DNA of 64,000 bases, taken from positions 806,001 to 870,000 of the forward strand of contig NZ_JAZHBO010000002.1 of assembly GCF_036541335.1 (NCBI RefSeq), written 5' to 3'. Below, in pieces: positions 33,644 to 41,188 of the stretch; position 1 is the stretch's first letter; each line of letters starts with the position of its first letter. A model generated the notes under the pieces. It searched no databases, was not told where the DNA came from, and saw only the letters and a program-made list of their open reading frames with translations. The stretch comes from Aquilutibacter rugosus. GTDB taxonomy: Bacteria > Pseudomonadota > Gammaproteobacteria > Xanthomonadales > Xanthomonadaceae. The translations under genes and the position numbers were made by a program.

Positions 33644-34959
33644 GCGAACTGCCTCCTGCGCCGGCTGCTGACAACAGCGGGCTCCCATTCGTCGTGACAG
33701 TCATCCAGTAGGCCAATATGCAGCTTGTCAGTCAGCAAAATGGCTCGGCCCGCTTCGCCCTGGCGCTGCTTGGCGATGATGCACTCGACGCGCTTGGACG
33801 TGTCGGTTTTGTCGTAGTAGCCCGGACGGTAAAGCAACAGCACCACGTCGGCATCCTGTTCGATGGCACCACTGCCACGCAAGTCGGACAGTTGCGGACG
33901 CTTGTCGCCGCGGTCCTCGACTTTGCGGTTGAGCTGGGTGAGTACCAGGACGGGAACCTTCAGCTCCTTTGCCAGCGACTTGAGCATCTGTGTCGCATTT
34001 GCCAGCTCGGTTGTCTCGCTCGCCTTGCCCGACAGCTTGACGATGTTCAGATGGTCCACGATGACAATGCTCAGCGGCGAGCGCAGGTGTTCCTTGCGGG
34101 CACGGGCGCAAATTTGTTCGGCTGTCAGGATGCCCGTCTCGTCAATCAGCAGCGGCGACTTGCGGACGGACCCGACATTCGCAGAGATACGTTGCAGCTC
34201 CTCGGTATCCGTCGAGCCCGTAAGGATTTTTTGCAGCGGGACATAGGCCAGCGAAGCGATGATACGGTCGAAAATTTCCGTGGCGGACATTTCCAGCGAG
34301 AACAGCAGGCACCGCTCGCCCCGCATGGCGGCAGACGTTGCAAGGTTGATTGCAAACGCCGACTTGCCCATGCCGGGACGGGCCGCCATAACAATCAACT
34401 GACCTTCCCGCAAGCCGTTCGTGGCGGTGTTGAGCTTGGCCCACGGTGTCATCAGGCCCTGAACGCGGCCCTCCATGCGCTGCTGAAAATCGCCCCACCA
34501 CGTCAGGCCAACGGCGGCCATGCTCTCAGCAGACTTGGCGCGGGATTCAGTCAGGGCCAGTAGTTGGCTCGATGCCTCGAACGCGGTATCGGCCACACGG
34601 TCACGGGTTGGGTTCAGCAGGTTACGGGCCACCGTTTCCAGCTTGCGGCGCTTGGAGGCTTCCAGAACGATTTCCGCATGGGCTTCGACGGTTGCCGTGC
34701 TCATGACGTTCGTCGCCCAATTGACCAGCACCGAGCCGTTTTGCAGCTCCTGCTTGAGTTCGGGCAGCTGGTTGTTCACCGAGATGCAGTCGGAATCCTT
34801 ACCTGCCATTGCCAGCTTGGCGATGGTGGCGAATACGCGGCTATGCAATTCAGCGGCGAAGTCATCTGGCGACAGCCAGTCGGCCACCTTGGCGAATGCG
34901 GCCTTGTCCAGCAAGCAAGCGCCCAGTACGGCGGTTTCAGCGTCAGTGGTAGTGCTCAT
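33640..34959 (-). CDS. DnaB-like replicative helicase
   Basis: 439 aa. The N-terminal DnaB domain (TDAETAVLGACLLDKAAFAK) is followed by the RecA core: Walker A AARPGMGKSAFAINLA, Walker B LSIVIVDHLNIVKL, and NRKVEDRGDKRPQLSDLRGS, GAIEQDADVVLLLYRP (motifs 3 and 4). It unwinds phage DNA at the fork. Together with the preceding initiator it replaces the lambda O/P pair with an O/DnaB pair. Confidence 0.95.
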   Translation of the reverse strand: MSTTTDAETAVLGACLLDKAAFAKVADWLSPDDFAAELHSRVFATIAKLAMAGKDSDCISVNNQLPELKQELQNGSVLVNWATNVMSTATVEAHAEIVLEASKRRKLETVARNLLNPTRDRVADTAFEASSQLLALTESRAKSAESMAAVGLTWWGDFQQRMEGRVQGLMTPWAKLNTATNGLREGQLIVMAARPGMGKSAFAINLATSAAMRGERCLLFSLEMSATEIFDRIIASLAYVPLQKILTGSTDTEELQRISANVGSVRKSPLLIDETGILTAEQICARARKEHLRSPLSIVIVDHLNIVKLSGKASETTELANATQMLKSLAKELKVPVLVLTQLNRKVEDRGDKRPQLSDLRGSGAIEQDADVVLLLYRPGYYDKTDTSKRVECIIAKQRQGEAGRAILLTDKLHIGLLDDCHDEWEPAVVSSRRRRQFA

Positions 34960-35752
34960 TGCAGACCTTGGCGAAGTTTTCGGGCTTCAGCAGCCACGGG
35001 AGGTTGGCGGTAAACGGCTTGCGACCGTTGGAACTTGAAACGCGGCCCATGAGGAAGTCGGAATCTTTCACGTACAGGAACCAGTCTCGCCACCAGTCCA
35101 GCGACTGCCGAGCGGGGTTTTCTCGCCACCGGAGGCATAGCGCCTTGCGGTGGGCATCCGTGAACACCCGTGGCTGCGGCAGCTCTGGCAGGATCTCGCC
35201 GTAGAGTTTTTTTATTTCCTCCACCGGGCATAGCGGGCTCTTTGGGGGTTTTTCGTCAGCAGGGGGTTCGGTGACGGGTGGATCGTCGGCTGGCGGAGGG
35301 TCGGCAGCATCGCTGTCGACGACCGATGCGTCAGCATCGGAAGAAGGGTTAAGGGAATCAGGAATCAGGTTAAAGGAATCAGCCCGATTAGTACTGTTGG
35401 ACTCTGGTGCTTGTATGGTGCTTGTATGGTGCTTTTCTGGAATGTTGCTAAGTGCTTCATTCTTATGGGGATTTTGGTGCTTGAGAAAGTTTTCGACCTG
35501 GAGGTATTGCACACCTTCGACGGTATACACCGTTACGAAGCCGAGCGACGAGAGTTGCCGCACCATCGCGTCAACGTCCGCATCGTCATACGGAAGGATT
35601 GCCGCCTTCAGGCGTTTGGGGCGATATTCCAGCCGTCCCTCACGGTCGGCTTCGCACCATAGGCCTTGAAAGAAAATGCGGGTCAGTGGATCACACTCTG
35701 CAAGGAGGTCGTTCTTGAAGAACCCCGGCTTTAGGTTGCGCGAGCGACTCAT
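34943..35752 (-). CDS. phage replication initiator (O-like)
   Basis: 269 aa from the ATG at 35752. Residues 1-95 (NLKPGFFKNDLLAECDPLTR, YRPKRLKAAILPYDDADVDA, LQVENFLKHQNPHKNEALSN) form a winged-helix initiator domain. A Pro/Asp-rich linker (about 110-175) follows, and the C-terminal WRDWFLYVKDSDFLMGR and ANLPWLLKPENFAKV are typical of phage replication proteins that recruit helicase. The origin probably lies within the linker-coding DNA, as in lambda O, but iterons are not obvious. Confidence 0.75.
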   Translation of the reverse strand: MSRSRNLKPGFFKNDLLAECDPLTRIFFQGLWCEADREGRLEYRPKRLKAAILPYDDADVDAMVRQLSSLGFVTVYTVEGVQYLQVENFLKHQNPHKNEALSNIPEKHHTSTIQAPESNSTNRADSFNLIPDSLNPSSDADASVVDSDAADPPPADDPPVTEPPADEKPPKSPLCPVEEIKKLYGEILPELPQPRVFTDAHRKALCLRWRENPARQSLDWWRDWFLYVKDSDFLMGRVSSSNGRKPFTANLPWLLKPENFAKVCNEHYH

Positions 35753-36297
35753 CTGGGAGACCCCCCTTGCTTGATTTTGTTCCAGCAAATTCCGCAGAAG
35801 TACTTGAAGCATTTCGTCGGGCTGTAATTGATCTTTGCGACAGCAATCTCCATTGCGTCCACGCATTCCACGACGCCAAGCTCTTCAATGAACTTCTTGA
35901 TCGACTGAAAATGCGTCCTTGGGATTCCGTCAGGGTCATGGATACCCATCCAGACCTGCGCCACCTCCCATGCGTCACCCTCGATGCGCTGCTTTTGTGT
36001 CCGCAAAACTTCGTTGAAGCCCGCCAACTGCATTTCAGCTTCTTTGATCCGTGCGGCCTTGTCTTTCAGGCCCTCAGGGATAGAGGTCAGCAGGCGAGCT
36101 CCCTTGCCCCAGTTGCATTGATCGCAAGCGGTGACGAGGTTGTTTTGGGAATTGTCGCCACCCTCCGCAACCGGGTGAATGTGATCTACGTGCAGGATTG
36201 CTTTCGGCGGCGTTGCGCCACAGTACGTGCAGGAAAACCCATCGCGTTTGAAAACTTCGAACCGCGCCTTCTGTGATATCGACTTGCGCTTACTCAC
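35749..36297 (-). CDS. phage HNH endonuclease
   Basis: 182 aa from the GTG at 36297 (GTGA overlap with the upstream stop). CTYCGATPPKAILHVDHIHP, then GGDNSQNNLVTACDQCNWGK is a complete HNH with two CxxC knuckles. The last 100 residues are helical with CFKYFCGICWNK at the end. Possibly a free-standing homing-type nuclease. It precedes the replication initiator by an ATGA overlap. Confidence 0.8.
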   Translation of the reverse strand: MSKRKSISQKARFEVFKRDGFSCTYCGATPPKAILHVDHIHPVAEGGDNSQNNLVTACDQCNWGKGARLLTSIPEGLKDKAARIKEAEMQLAGFNEVLRTQKQRIEGDAWEVAQVWMGIHDPDGIPRTHFQSIKKFIEELGVVECVDAMEIAVAKINYSPTKCFKYFCGICWNKIKQGGSPR

Positions 36298-36476
36298 TTC
36301 CTTAGCCCCGCCTTGCGTTCCATACGCTCGATCTGGTTCAGGGAACGGCTCGCCACTTCCTTCCGCAATAGGTTGAATGCGGCACTCGCCGCATCGAATC
36401 GGCGGAACTTCACAAGCCACGTAATGCGCCACGACAGGGCCTTGATGCGCACTTCGCGCAGGTAATCGCGGATCAC
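36294..36476 (-). CDS. small basic phage protein
   Basis: 60 aa, Arg/Lys-rich and helical (IKALSWRITWLVKFRRFDAA). Start by ATGA overlap with the upstream stop, end by GTGA with the HNH gene. No family recognised; the charge suggests nucleic-acid binding. Confidence 0.5.
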   Translation of the reverse strand: MIRDYLREVRIKALSWRITWLVKFRRFDAASAAFNLLRKEVASRSLNQIERMERKAGLRK

Positions 36477-36784
36477 TGGAACAGCCCTCCCTGTGTAGAC
36501 GGTAGGCCCCAGCAGTGTTCGGGCTTGCCAAACACGCCGACGATCTTGATTTCGGTCTGGGCCAGGTCACCCTGTCCTGTCAGCACGGTCATAGCCCGGC
36601 GCACGGACGTAATCGGCCATACCTTGCCGAACTTTTCCATTTCCCGTTGCACCATGCTTGGCGACATGGGCCGATTGCGTTGACGGAACAGGGCCAAGAT
36701 TGCATCCTCCTGCCGTCTCGCCGACTCAATCGCAACAGCTAATTGATTGGCGGTTAACCCCGTTGTGTTGAAGTAGTGAGTCAT
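36473..36784 (-). CDS. phage winged-helix-like protein
   Basis: 103 aa. The section EDAILALFRQRNRPMSPSMV, then WPITSVRRAMTVLTGQGDL, reads like a winged helix of the kind used by phage regulators. Function unknown. It heads the replication block, and its promoter-side DNA (36785-36898) lies opposite a plus-strand gene. Confidence 0.55.
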   Translation of the reverse strand: MTHYFNTTGLTANQLAVAIESARRQEDAILALFRQRNRPMSPSMVQREMEKFGKVWPITSVRRAMTVLTGQGDLAQTEIKIVGVFGKPEHCWGLPSTQGGLFQ

Positions 36785-36898
36785 TTTTGGCCCCTTGTGC
36801 TCAGTGGGCGAATCGTCGCTGCCGTCACTCCCAATAGGTGCCCTGCCCTTGGGTTACGCTGGAAGCTCTCACACAAACCAGCCCCAAGGGAGGGCGAA

Positions 36899-37138
36899 AT
36901 GGACGAAAAGAAAGCGCTGTATGACGAAGCCATGCTTGCCGTGCATACGCAGGTGTTATTGGCGATCATTGAGACCCACCCTGACCGCGAACGGCTGATT
37001 CAGCGGATGGAATACAACCTGACTCAACTTGCTCGGATTCAGTCCTTGCATTCGGTTCGCGAAAATCGTGATCCAGATTTGGCGAATCTGATTGAAGAGC
37101 AGTCACGGTCGATTGTTTTGCTTGCCCGCGGCTCTTAG
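36899..37138 (+). CDS. small plus-strand protein inside the leftward operon
   Basis: 79 aa. ATG at 36899 with a strong GGGAGGG ribosome site. Helical and acidic (MDEKKALYDEAMLAVHTQVL, AIIETHPDRERLIQRMEYNL). It runs against P(R) transcription and overlaps a minus-strand frame at 36966-37256. No family recognised. It may be a separately controlled accessory gene; a CCCTTGGG...CCCAAGGG inverted repeat precedes it. Confidence 0.55.
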   Translation: MDEKKALYDEAMLAVHTQVLLAIIETHPDRERLIQRMEYNLTQLARIQSLHSVRENRDPDLANLIEEQSRSIVLLARGS

Positions 37139-37256
37139 TAGACGCGCAGAAAATCGCGGATTTCTGAAACTCCAGCCAGCGTTCGTCGCGCTCACGCTCT
37201 GCGGACGTCGGCTTATTCAACCAATCCCGGACGGCAACACGGATGCGCTCGATCAC
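36966..37256 (-). CDS. possible small phage protein downstream of CII-like gene
   Basis: 96 aa, beginning MIERIRVAVRDWLNKPTSAE by ATGA overlap with the CII-like stop. The first 40 residues look like protein; the rest lies antisense to the plus-strand gene at 36899-37138 and is of low complexity. Either the reading frame here is real only in its 5' part, or the plus-strand gene invaded it. Confidence 0.4.
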   Translation of the reverse strand: MIERIRVAVRDWLNKPTSAERERDERWLEFQKSAIFCASTKSRGQAKQSTVTALQSDSPNLDHDFREPNARTESEQVESGCIPSAESAVRGQGGSQ

Positions 37257-37642
37257 GGCGTCACCCCCAGCATCCCGGCCCGTTCCATGCGCTTCGTCAT
37301 CACGGCCATCGCCTTGACGGCCTCGACGTACTCACGACGAAGTGCGGCTTGTTCGTCTTCGGGCTCGACGGGCACGGGGTCGGAGTAGCCGGCATCACGC
37401 ATCTCGAAGGTGGCGAGCATGTGAACACCAACTCGCCGCGATTCACGGCGGATTAGTGCCAGCTCATTGGGGCAAAGCCGTTCCCGTTTTTCCGAGTTCA
37501 GGCAGTGCGACAGTTTGCGGCCAGCCTCATCCACGGCCATTGCGGGCCAGAGCATGTTGCCGACCTTCTTAAAGCCGCCCAGCGCGGTAACGGTATCGCG
37601 CAGAGCATCCTCATATGTGTCGTAAAAGAGCTGGGATTGCAT
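37253..37642 (-). CDS. phage regulatory protein CII (CP76-type)
   Basis: 129 aa. YDTYEDALRDTVTALGGFKK, VGNMLWP, then AGRKLSHCLNSEKRERLCPN matches the phage regulatory CII/CP76 family, with a helix-turn-helix in the first 60 residues. It would activate establishment of cI and integrase. It lies second in the P(R) operon after cro, behind a terminator, as lambda cII does. Confidence 0.75.
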   Translation of the reverse strand: MQSQLFYDTYEDALRDTVTALGGFKKVGNMLWPAMAVDEAGRKLSHCLNSEKRERLCPNELALIRRESRRVGVHMLATFEMRDAGYSDPVPVEPEDEQAALRREYVEAVKAMAVMTKRMERAGMLGVTP

Positions 37643-37663
37643 GGTTTCCTACTTAGTCCCATA

Positions 37664-37683
37664 ACGTGGGACAACGTGGGACA
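37664..37683. repeat. 10-bp tandem direct repeat upstream of cII-like gene
   Basis: ACGTGGGACA occurs twice head to tail, and the first copy also forms an inverted repeat with GTCCC just before it. It lies 22 bp before the CII-like start, a possible regulator site. Confidence 0.6.
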
Positions 37684-37698
37684 GCGGTTTTGGGTTAC

Positions 37699-37732
37699 AA
37701 AAAAGCCACCAACACCAAACGGGGTTAGTGGC
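37699..37732 (-). terminator. tR1-like terminator between cro and cII
   Basis: Minus strand: GCCACTAAC/GTTGGTGGC 9-bp stem (one G-T), 10-nt loop, then TTTTTTG. Same position as lambda tR1, so the phage may use early antitermination. No N-like gene is recognised. Confidence 0.75.
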
Positions 37733-37739
37733 AATGGAG

Positions 37740-37964
37740 TTATGCGGTTTTCAGCAATTCGACATCACCAAACACGTCCGGTCGGATTTGAGCCGCCGTG
37801 ACCTCGCCGCCCGTCAACGCTTCAATGGCGCGGCAGTTTTTCGGGTCAACCCGTGCCGTTCCAGCGATCCAGTTGGTGACTGCGCCTTTGGTGACTCCAA
37901 GTGCTTCAGCGAAGGCGGTTTGGTTGCCGCCGAATGCTTCAATTGCTTTGATAATCGGTTCCAT
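37740..37964 (-). CDS. Cro/YdaS-like repressor
   Basis: 74 aa from the ATG at 37964. FGGNQTAFAEALGVTKGAVT, then NWIAGTARVDPKNCRAIEAL is a classical helix-turn-helix of the YdaS/Cro type. It is divergent from cI, first gene from P(R). It should bind the shared 17-bp palindromes and favour lytic growth. Confidence 0.85.
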   Translation of the reverse strand: MEPIIKAIEAFGGNQTAFAEALGVTKGAVTNWIAGTARVDPKNCRAIEALTGGEVTAAQIRPDVFGDVELLKTA

Positions 37965-37970
37965 GACGTA

Positions 37971-37999
37971 AGTAAAGCACCGCTTTACCTCAATGTCAA
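37971..37999 (-). promoter_or_regulatory. P(R) promoter with 17-bp operator palindrome
   Basis: Minus strand: -35 TTGACA (37994-37999), 17-bp spacer, -10 TTTACT (37971-37976). The perfect palindrome GTAAAGCACCGCTTTAC (37972-37988, central base unpaired) covers the -10 and most of the spacer. A weaker half-site pair (GTAAGC/GCTTGAC) lies at 37995-38014. The same palindrome recurs at P(L). Confidence 0.85.
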
Positions 38000-38045
38000 G
38001 CGCAAGTTGCTTACAAATTTCAGCAGCTGGCGAAACAATCAACCG

Positions 38046-38726
38046 ATGATTGACAATATGCAACTTGCTGCACGAATTACCGAAGCGATGGACGCCGCTA
38101 AAGCCCGCGATAAGCGCATGACTCAGGACTACATTGCGGAGCAAATCGGCGTGACGAAACAGGCCGTTAACGGCTGGCGGCGCACTGGAAAGATCGACAA
38201 GGCGAACCTTGCGAAGCTGGCGCAGGTAACGGGATCCGATTTAGCGGAATTGCTGGACGTTGTGCCGGCCACCACTGTCAATGACGACGAATACACCGAC
38301 GTTTTGGGTTACTCGCAAGCCGCCGCACTTGGCGACGGCGAGGAGCCGATGGACTACGCTGAAACGCATAGCCTGAAGTTCAAACGCACTTCACTCGACG
38401 GGCGTGGATTGAACGCGGCCAACTGCGCAGTCTTTTATGGCAAGGGCGATTCGATGCTGCCAACCATTAAGGACGGAGCCGCAATCTTGTTTGATACCAG
38501 TAAGACGCGGCCTGTGGACGGCGGCTTGTTCGTCATTCTTGTTCCAGGTATTAATGGCTCGAATTACAGCGTGAAGCGTTGTATTGAGTTAGACGGCAGT
38601 TGGTGGTTCGATGCGCTGAACCCCGATGGTGAGCACGCATGGCGTCGCCCTAAACCAATGGAAAGCAAACGCCACCCTATCCAGATCATCGGAAAGGTGG
38701 AATGGGTAGCAAGTTGGGTGGATTGA
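38046..38726 (+). CDS. CI repressor, S24 peptidase type
   Basis: About 226 aa; ATG at 38046 or 38058. Helix-turn-helix RMTQDYIAEQIGVTKQAVNG near the N terminus, a linker with SQAAALGDGEE (possible autocleavage region), and the LexA-like S24 domain with catalytic Ser in FYGKGDSMLPTIKDG and Lys in GSNYSVKRCIELDG. RecA-stimulated self-cleavage would link induction to DNA damage. Its stop overlaps the next gene (TGATG), so that gene is likely expressed in the lysogen. Confidence 0.9.
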   Translation: MIDNMQLAARITEAMDAAKARDKRMTQDYIAEQIGVTKQAVNGWRRTGKIDKANLAKLAQVTGSDLAELLDVVPATTVNDDEYTDVLGYSQAAALGDGEEPMDYAETHSLKFKRTSLDGRGLNAANCAVFYGKGDSMLPTIKDGAAILFDTSKTRPVDGGLFVILVPGINGSNYSVKRCIELDGSWWFDALNPDGEHAWRRPKPMESKRHPIQIIGKVEWVASWVD

Positions 38727-39415
38727 TGTCCTCGACTACGGATAACGATGGTTGCGGCACTTTTGTTGCTTTTGCCGTAGCGGCTTTGCTGATCTGGCAA
38801 TTTTCAAAGGATGACTGGACGGGCTATGTCTATCCGGACTTCACTAAGAATGGCGGCGCGGTGCAATATGAAGTCGGAAAGTTCGGATCTTTGGATAAAT
38901 GCCTAGATGCCGTGCGCCAGCGCACCCGCGACATCGGTCGCTCGTTTGAAGCTGATTATGCTTGTGGCAAGGATTGCGATAGCAGTTTTCTTACGCCGAT
39001 ATGCGATAAAGTCGCGACGCGGAAGGAGGGAAGCTGGTGGCGCGGACTGCTGGGGTTGACGGATTATGACGAAGAATATCAAGTCAACATCCGCAATCAA
39101 GCCGTACAGAGGCACATGGATAAATTGCTCCTTGCAGAGCAACTGGAGCGCGAAGCGTCAGCTCAAGCGAGTGCAGATGAAGCGCATCGAATGGCAAAGG
39201 AGGCTGCCAAGATGGCGAATGCCGTTTCCGGCGATGTTGGCACGTATGCTGGCTACAACTGCACCGTCGATTGTGGTGGACATGATGCCGGTTACGACTG
39301 GGCGATGACCAATGGCGTTTCAGACTACGGCGAGTGCAGCGGCAACAGTGATTCATTCATTGAAGGCTGCATGGCATATGTAAGCGAGCAGGAGGCCGAT
39401 CAAGGGCAGGAATAG
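38726..39415 (+). CDS. membrane-anchored protein co-expressed with cI
   Basis: 229 aa, ATG overlapping the cI stop. One N-terminal membrane segment (GTFVAFAVAALLIWQF), a middle with four Cys (YACGKDCDSSFLTPICDK), a coiled coil (LAEQLEREASAQASADEAHR) and a C-terminal Cys module: YNCTVDCGGHDAGYDWAMTN, then ECSGNSDSFIEGCMAYV. I have seen this C-D-C-x-GH-x-AGYxWA module in other bacterial hypotheticals without known function. As a lysogen gene it may alter the envelope or exclude other phages. Confidence 0.6.
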   Translation: MSSTTDNDGCGTFVAFAVAALLIWQFSKDDWTGYVYPDFTKNGGAVQYEVGKFGSLDKCLDAVRQRTRDIGRSFEADYACGKDCDSSFLTPICDKVATRKEGSWWRGLLGLTDYDEEYQVNIRNQAVQRHMDKLLLAEQLEREASAQASADEAHRMAKEAAKMANAVSGDVGTYAGYNCTVDCGGHDAGYDWAMTNGVSDYGECSGNSDSFIEGCMAYVSEQEADQGQE

Positions 39416-39498
39416 CCCCCCCCCAACGAAAACCCCCGCAGTGGGCGGTATTGGATAGCGACCCCATAGATTAAATATGCCATGGAGAACCAATTAGC

Positions 39499-40353
39499 AT
39501 GAACAGCGGCGAAGCAGCGATTAATGCGCTTATCAACTCAGATGCGAGCCGAGACTATCTCGTGATATCCGGAAAAATTAACCGAGATTTGCATTATCGT
39601 TTGTCTAACGAGCTAGATACCAAGGCACGTAATAGCAGTTGCACTTTATTCTTAACGACGTACGGCGGCGATCCGGATGCAGCATTTCGAATCGCCAGGT
39701 GTCTGCAGCATTATTACACGTCGATTCGGATCGTCGTGACTGGATTCTGCAAAAGTGCTGGAACGTTGATTACGCTAGTCGGCAACGAAATTGCAATCGG
39801 TGACCTAGGTGAGCTTGGACCTTTAGACATACAGGTAAACAAAGGAAGTGAACTGCTTGAGCAAAGCTCTGGCCTCGACATGAACGAGGCGCTGCAGGCT
39901 GTGACAGAGCACATTCAGTTCACGTTTCATAACATCTTAGTCAAGAACAGGGAGGCCGGGCTATCGACAAAAATGGCTGCAGAGCTCGCGGCCAAGGTAA
40001 GCACATCCATTTCTGCGCCACTGCTGTCACAGCTCGACCCTTTACGAATTGGTGAGATGCAACGAAAAACACGCATCGCGTTTGATTACGGTGAGAAGTT
40101 AAATGGACAGTCAAAAATCCTTAAAGATGACGGCCTAGAGTCGTTGGTTAGAAACTACCCCTCTCACGGCTTTGTAATCGACCGGAAGGAAGCGCGATCG
40201 ATCTTTAAACATGTTGACGCCCCTAATCCATCAGAACTAACATTTTTCAACTTTTTTTCGAATATCATGACATTTCCAGAAAAGGAAAAAGCGTTTGTGG
40301 AATTACTCTGCCTAACCACCGACAAACAGGATGATATAAGTGATGAAAAGTAG
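39499..40353 (+). CDS. Clp-fold serine protease-like protein (SDH/SppA type)
   Basis: 284 aa. The ClpP/crotonase fold is visible: CTLFLTTYGGDPDAAFRIAR (substrate-loop Gly), then IRIVVTGFCKSAGTLITLVG, where Ser in K-S-A-G is the expected nucleophile, then ELGPLDIQV. About 105-135 and the C-terminal 80 residues are helical additions. No signal peptide, so cytoplasmic. Related proteins are called SDH-family Clp-fold serine proteinases. AT-richer than surrounding phage genes. It is paired with a 57-aa gene that overlaps its 3' end. Confidence 0.75.
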   Translation: MNSGEAAINALINSDASRDYLVISGKINRDLHYRLSNELDTKARNSSCTLFLTTYGGDPDAAFRIARCLQHYYTSIRIVVTGFCKSAGTLITLVGNEIAIGDLGELGPLDIQVNKGSELLEQSSGLDMNEALQAVTEHIQFTFHNILVKNREAGLSTKMAAELAAKVSTSISAPLLSQLDPLRIGEMQRKTRIAFDYGEKLNGQSKILKDDGLESLVRNYPSHGFVIDRKEARSIFKHVDAPNPSELTFFNFFSNIMTFPEKEKAFVELLCLTTDKQDDISDEK

Positions 40354-40516
40354 CGGCCAATTGTCGGCATTGAAGAAGCCGAAGGACAGCAAACCATCCA
40401 AGCAGGCGACAAATAAACAGGCTCAAGCGGCCTATGATTTCGCTGCAATGCTGAGAAAGCCTACAAAAGAGCAAAGGGAAGACAGACTGCTGAAAACAGC
40501 ATCTCACTCGCTTTGA
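40343..40516 (+). CDS. small basic partner of Clp-fold protease
   Basis: 57 aa (MKSSGQLSALKKPKDSKPSK...). ATG at 40343 lies 11 bp inside the protease gene in another frame, which argues for translational coupling. Lys/Gln-rich, disordered N-terminal half, then a short helix (AAYDFAAMLRKPTKEQREDR). It could be an inhibitor, substrate or adaptor of the protease; nothing in the sequence decides. Confidence 0.6.
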   Translation: MKSSGQLSALKKPKDSKPSKQATNKQAQAAYDFAAMLRKPTKEQREDRLLKTASHSL

Positions 40517-40539
40517 TTTAATAAATCTGCCCCACCCCA

Positions 40540-40562
40540 CCCCGCTCCGGCGGGGTTTTTTG
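40540..40562 (+). terminator. terminator of the lysogeny operon
   Basis: CCCCGC-TCCG-GCGGGG followed by TTTTTT. It ends the cI-membrane protein-protease transcript before P(L). Confidence 0.9.
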
Positions 40563-40592
40563 TTGCCTCAAATTTGTGACGCATTACGCAAA

Positions 40593-40609
40593 ATAAAACA
40601 TTGCTTTAC
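40593..40609. promoter_or_regulatory. second, weaker operator upstream of P(L)
   Basis: ATAAAACATTGCTTTAC matches the 17-bp operator at 13 positions, with the right half-site (GCTTTAC) perfect. The distance to the main operator (46 bp centre to centre) would allow cooperative binding. Confidence 0.5.
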
Positions 40610-40627
40610 TTTTGAGTCAATCTACGC

Positions 40628-40656
40628 TTGACCTTAATGTAAAGCGGTGCTTTACT
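40628..40656 (+). promoter_or_regulatory. P(L) promoter with 17-bp operator palindrome
   Basis: -35 TTGACC (40628-40633), 17-bp spacer, -10 TTTACT (40651-40656). GTAAAGCGGTGCTTTAC (40639-40655) is the exact reverse complement of the P(R) operator and has the same offset to the -10. It drives the rightward recombination and integration operon. Confidence 0.85.
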
Positions 40657-40690
40657 GTCTTTAACGAAACAAAACGTTGAGGACAGGGAA

Positions 40691-41014
40691 ATGAACACCG
40701 ATTTCAAATGGGCGCAAGACATTGAAGGCCCGCGCAACACCTGCCGCGAATGCGATGGATACGGGCGCATTTCGGACGGAAACCCGGTCCCGTGCCGCGA
40801 GACGGATTACGAATGCCGCGTATGTGCAGGCACTGGCAACCGTCACTACAAGAACGCCCCAGCGTACTACGAGGCACTTGGCCACCTCATGCCGATCGAG
40901 CACATCGTGTTCATGGGATACAAGGCCAAGATTTTTCGCGGTCGCATCCATTCAGGTAAGAACCGATTCTCAACCCATGTCGCCGCCGAAAGTGCGATTC
41001 GGAGGGCTGCATGA
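40691..41014 (+). CDS. zinc-finger protein, first gene of P(L) operon
   Basis: 107 aa. Two DnaJ-like CxxCxGxG units: TCRECDGYGRISDGN, and YECRVCAGTGNRH. It is the first gene after P(L), where lambda has N, but it is not Arg-rich. An antitermination or host-takeover role is possible; unproven. The end overlaps the next start (ATGA). Confidence 0.6.
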   Translation: MNTDFKWAQDIEGPRNTCRECDGYGRISDGNPVPCRETDYECRVCAGTGNRHYKNAPAYYEALGHLMPIEHIVFMGYKAKIFRGRIHSGKNRFSTHVAAESAIRRAA

Positions 41015-41187
41015 ACGCCATTTTGCCGCTGCCTGAGAGCCTTGACACGGCTCGCTGCCTGCTGTCGGCCACGATTCAGTTGGCCGAGAAGCTGTCCCGC
41101 ACAGATACAAGTCTGTACCCGTTGCTCGATTCACTGATTGAGGCGGCGGACCGATTCAATGAGACCCACCCGATTTCGGAGACCTGA
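41011..41187 (+). CDS. small phage protein, helical
   Basis: 58 aa (MNAILPLPESLDTARCLLSA...). ATGA overlap with the upstream stop; no recognised family. Short amphipathic helices (TIQLAEKLSRTDTSLYPLLD). Probably co-translated with its neighbours. Confidence 0.5.
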   Translation: MNAILPLPESLDTARCLLSATIQLAEKLSRTDTSLYPLLDSLIEAADRFNETHPISET

Positions 41188-41188
41188 G

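Noticed and set aside
39416..39450. C-rich run with CCCCCGC...GCGG after the membrane protein gene as a terminator
   Set aside because: Stem is short and interrupted and there is no T-run; the protease gene may be co-transcribed.
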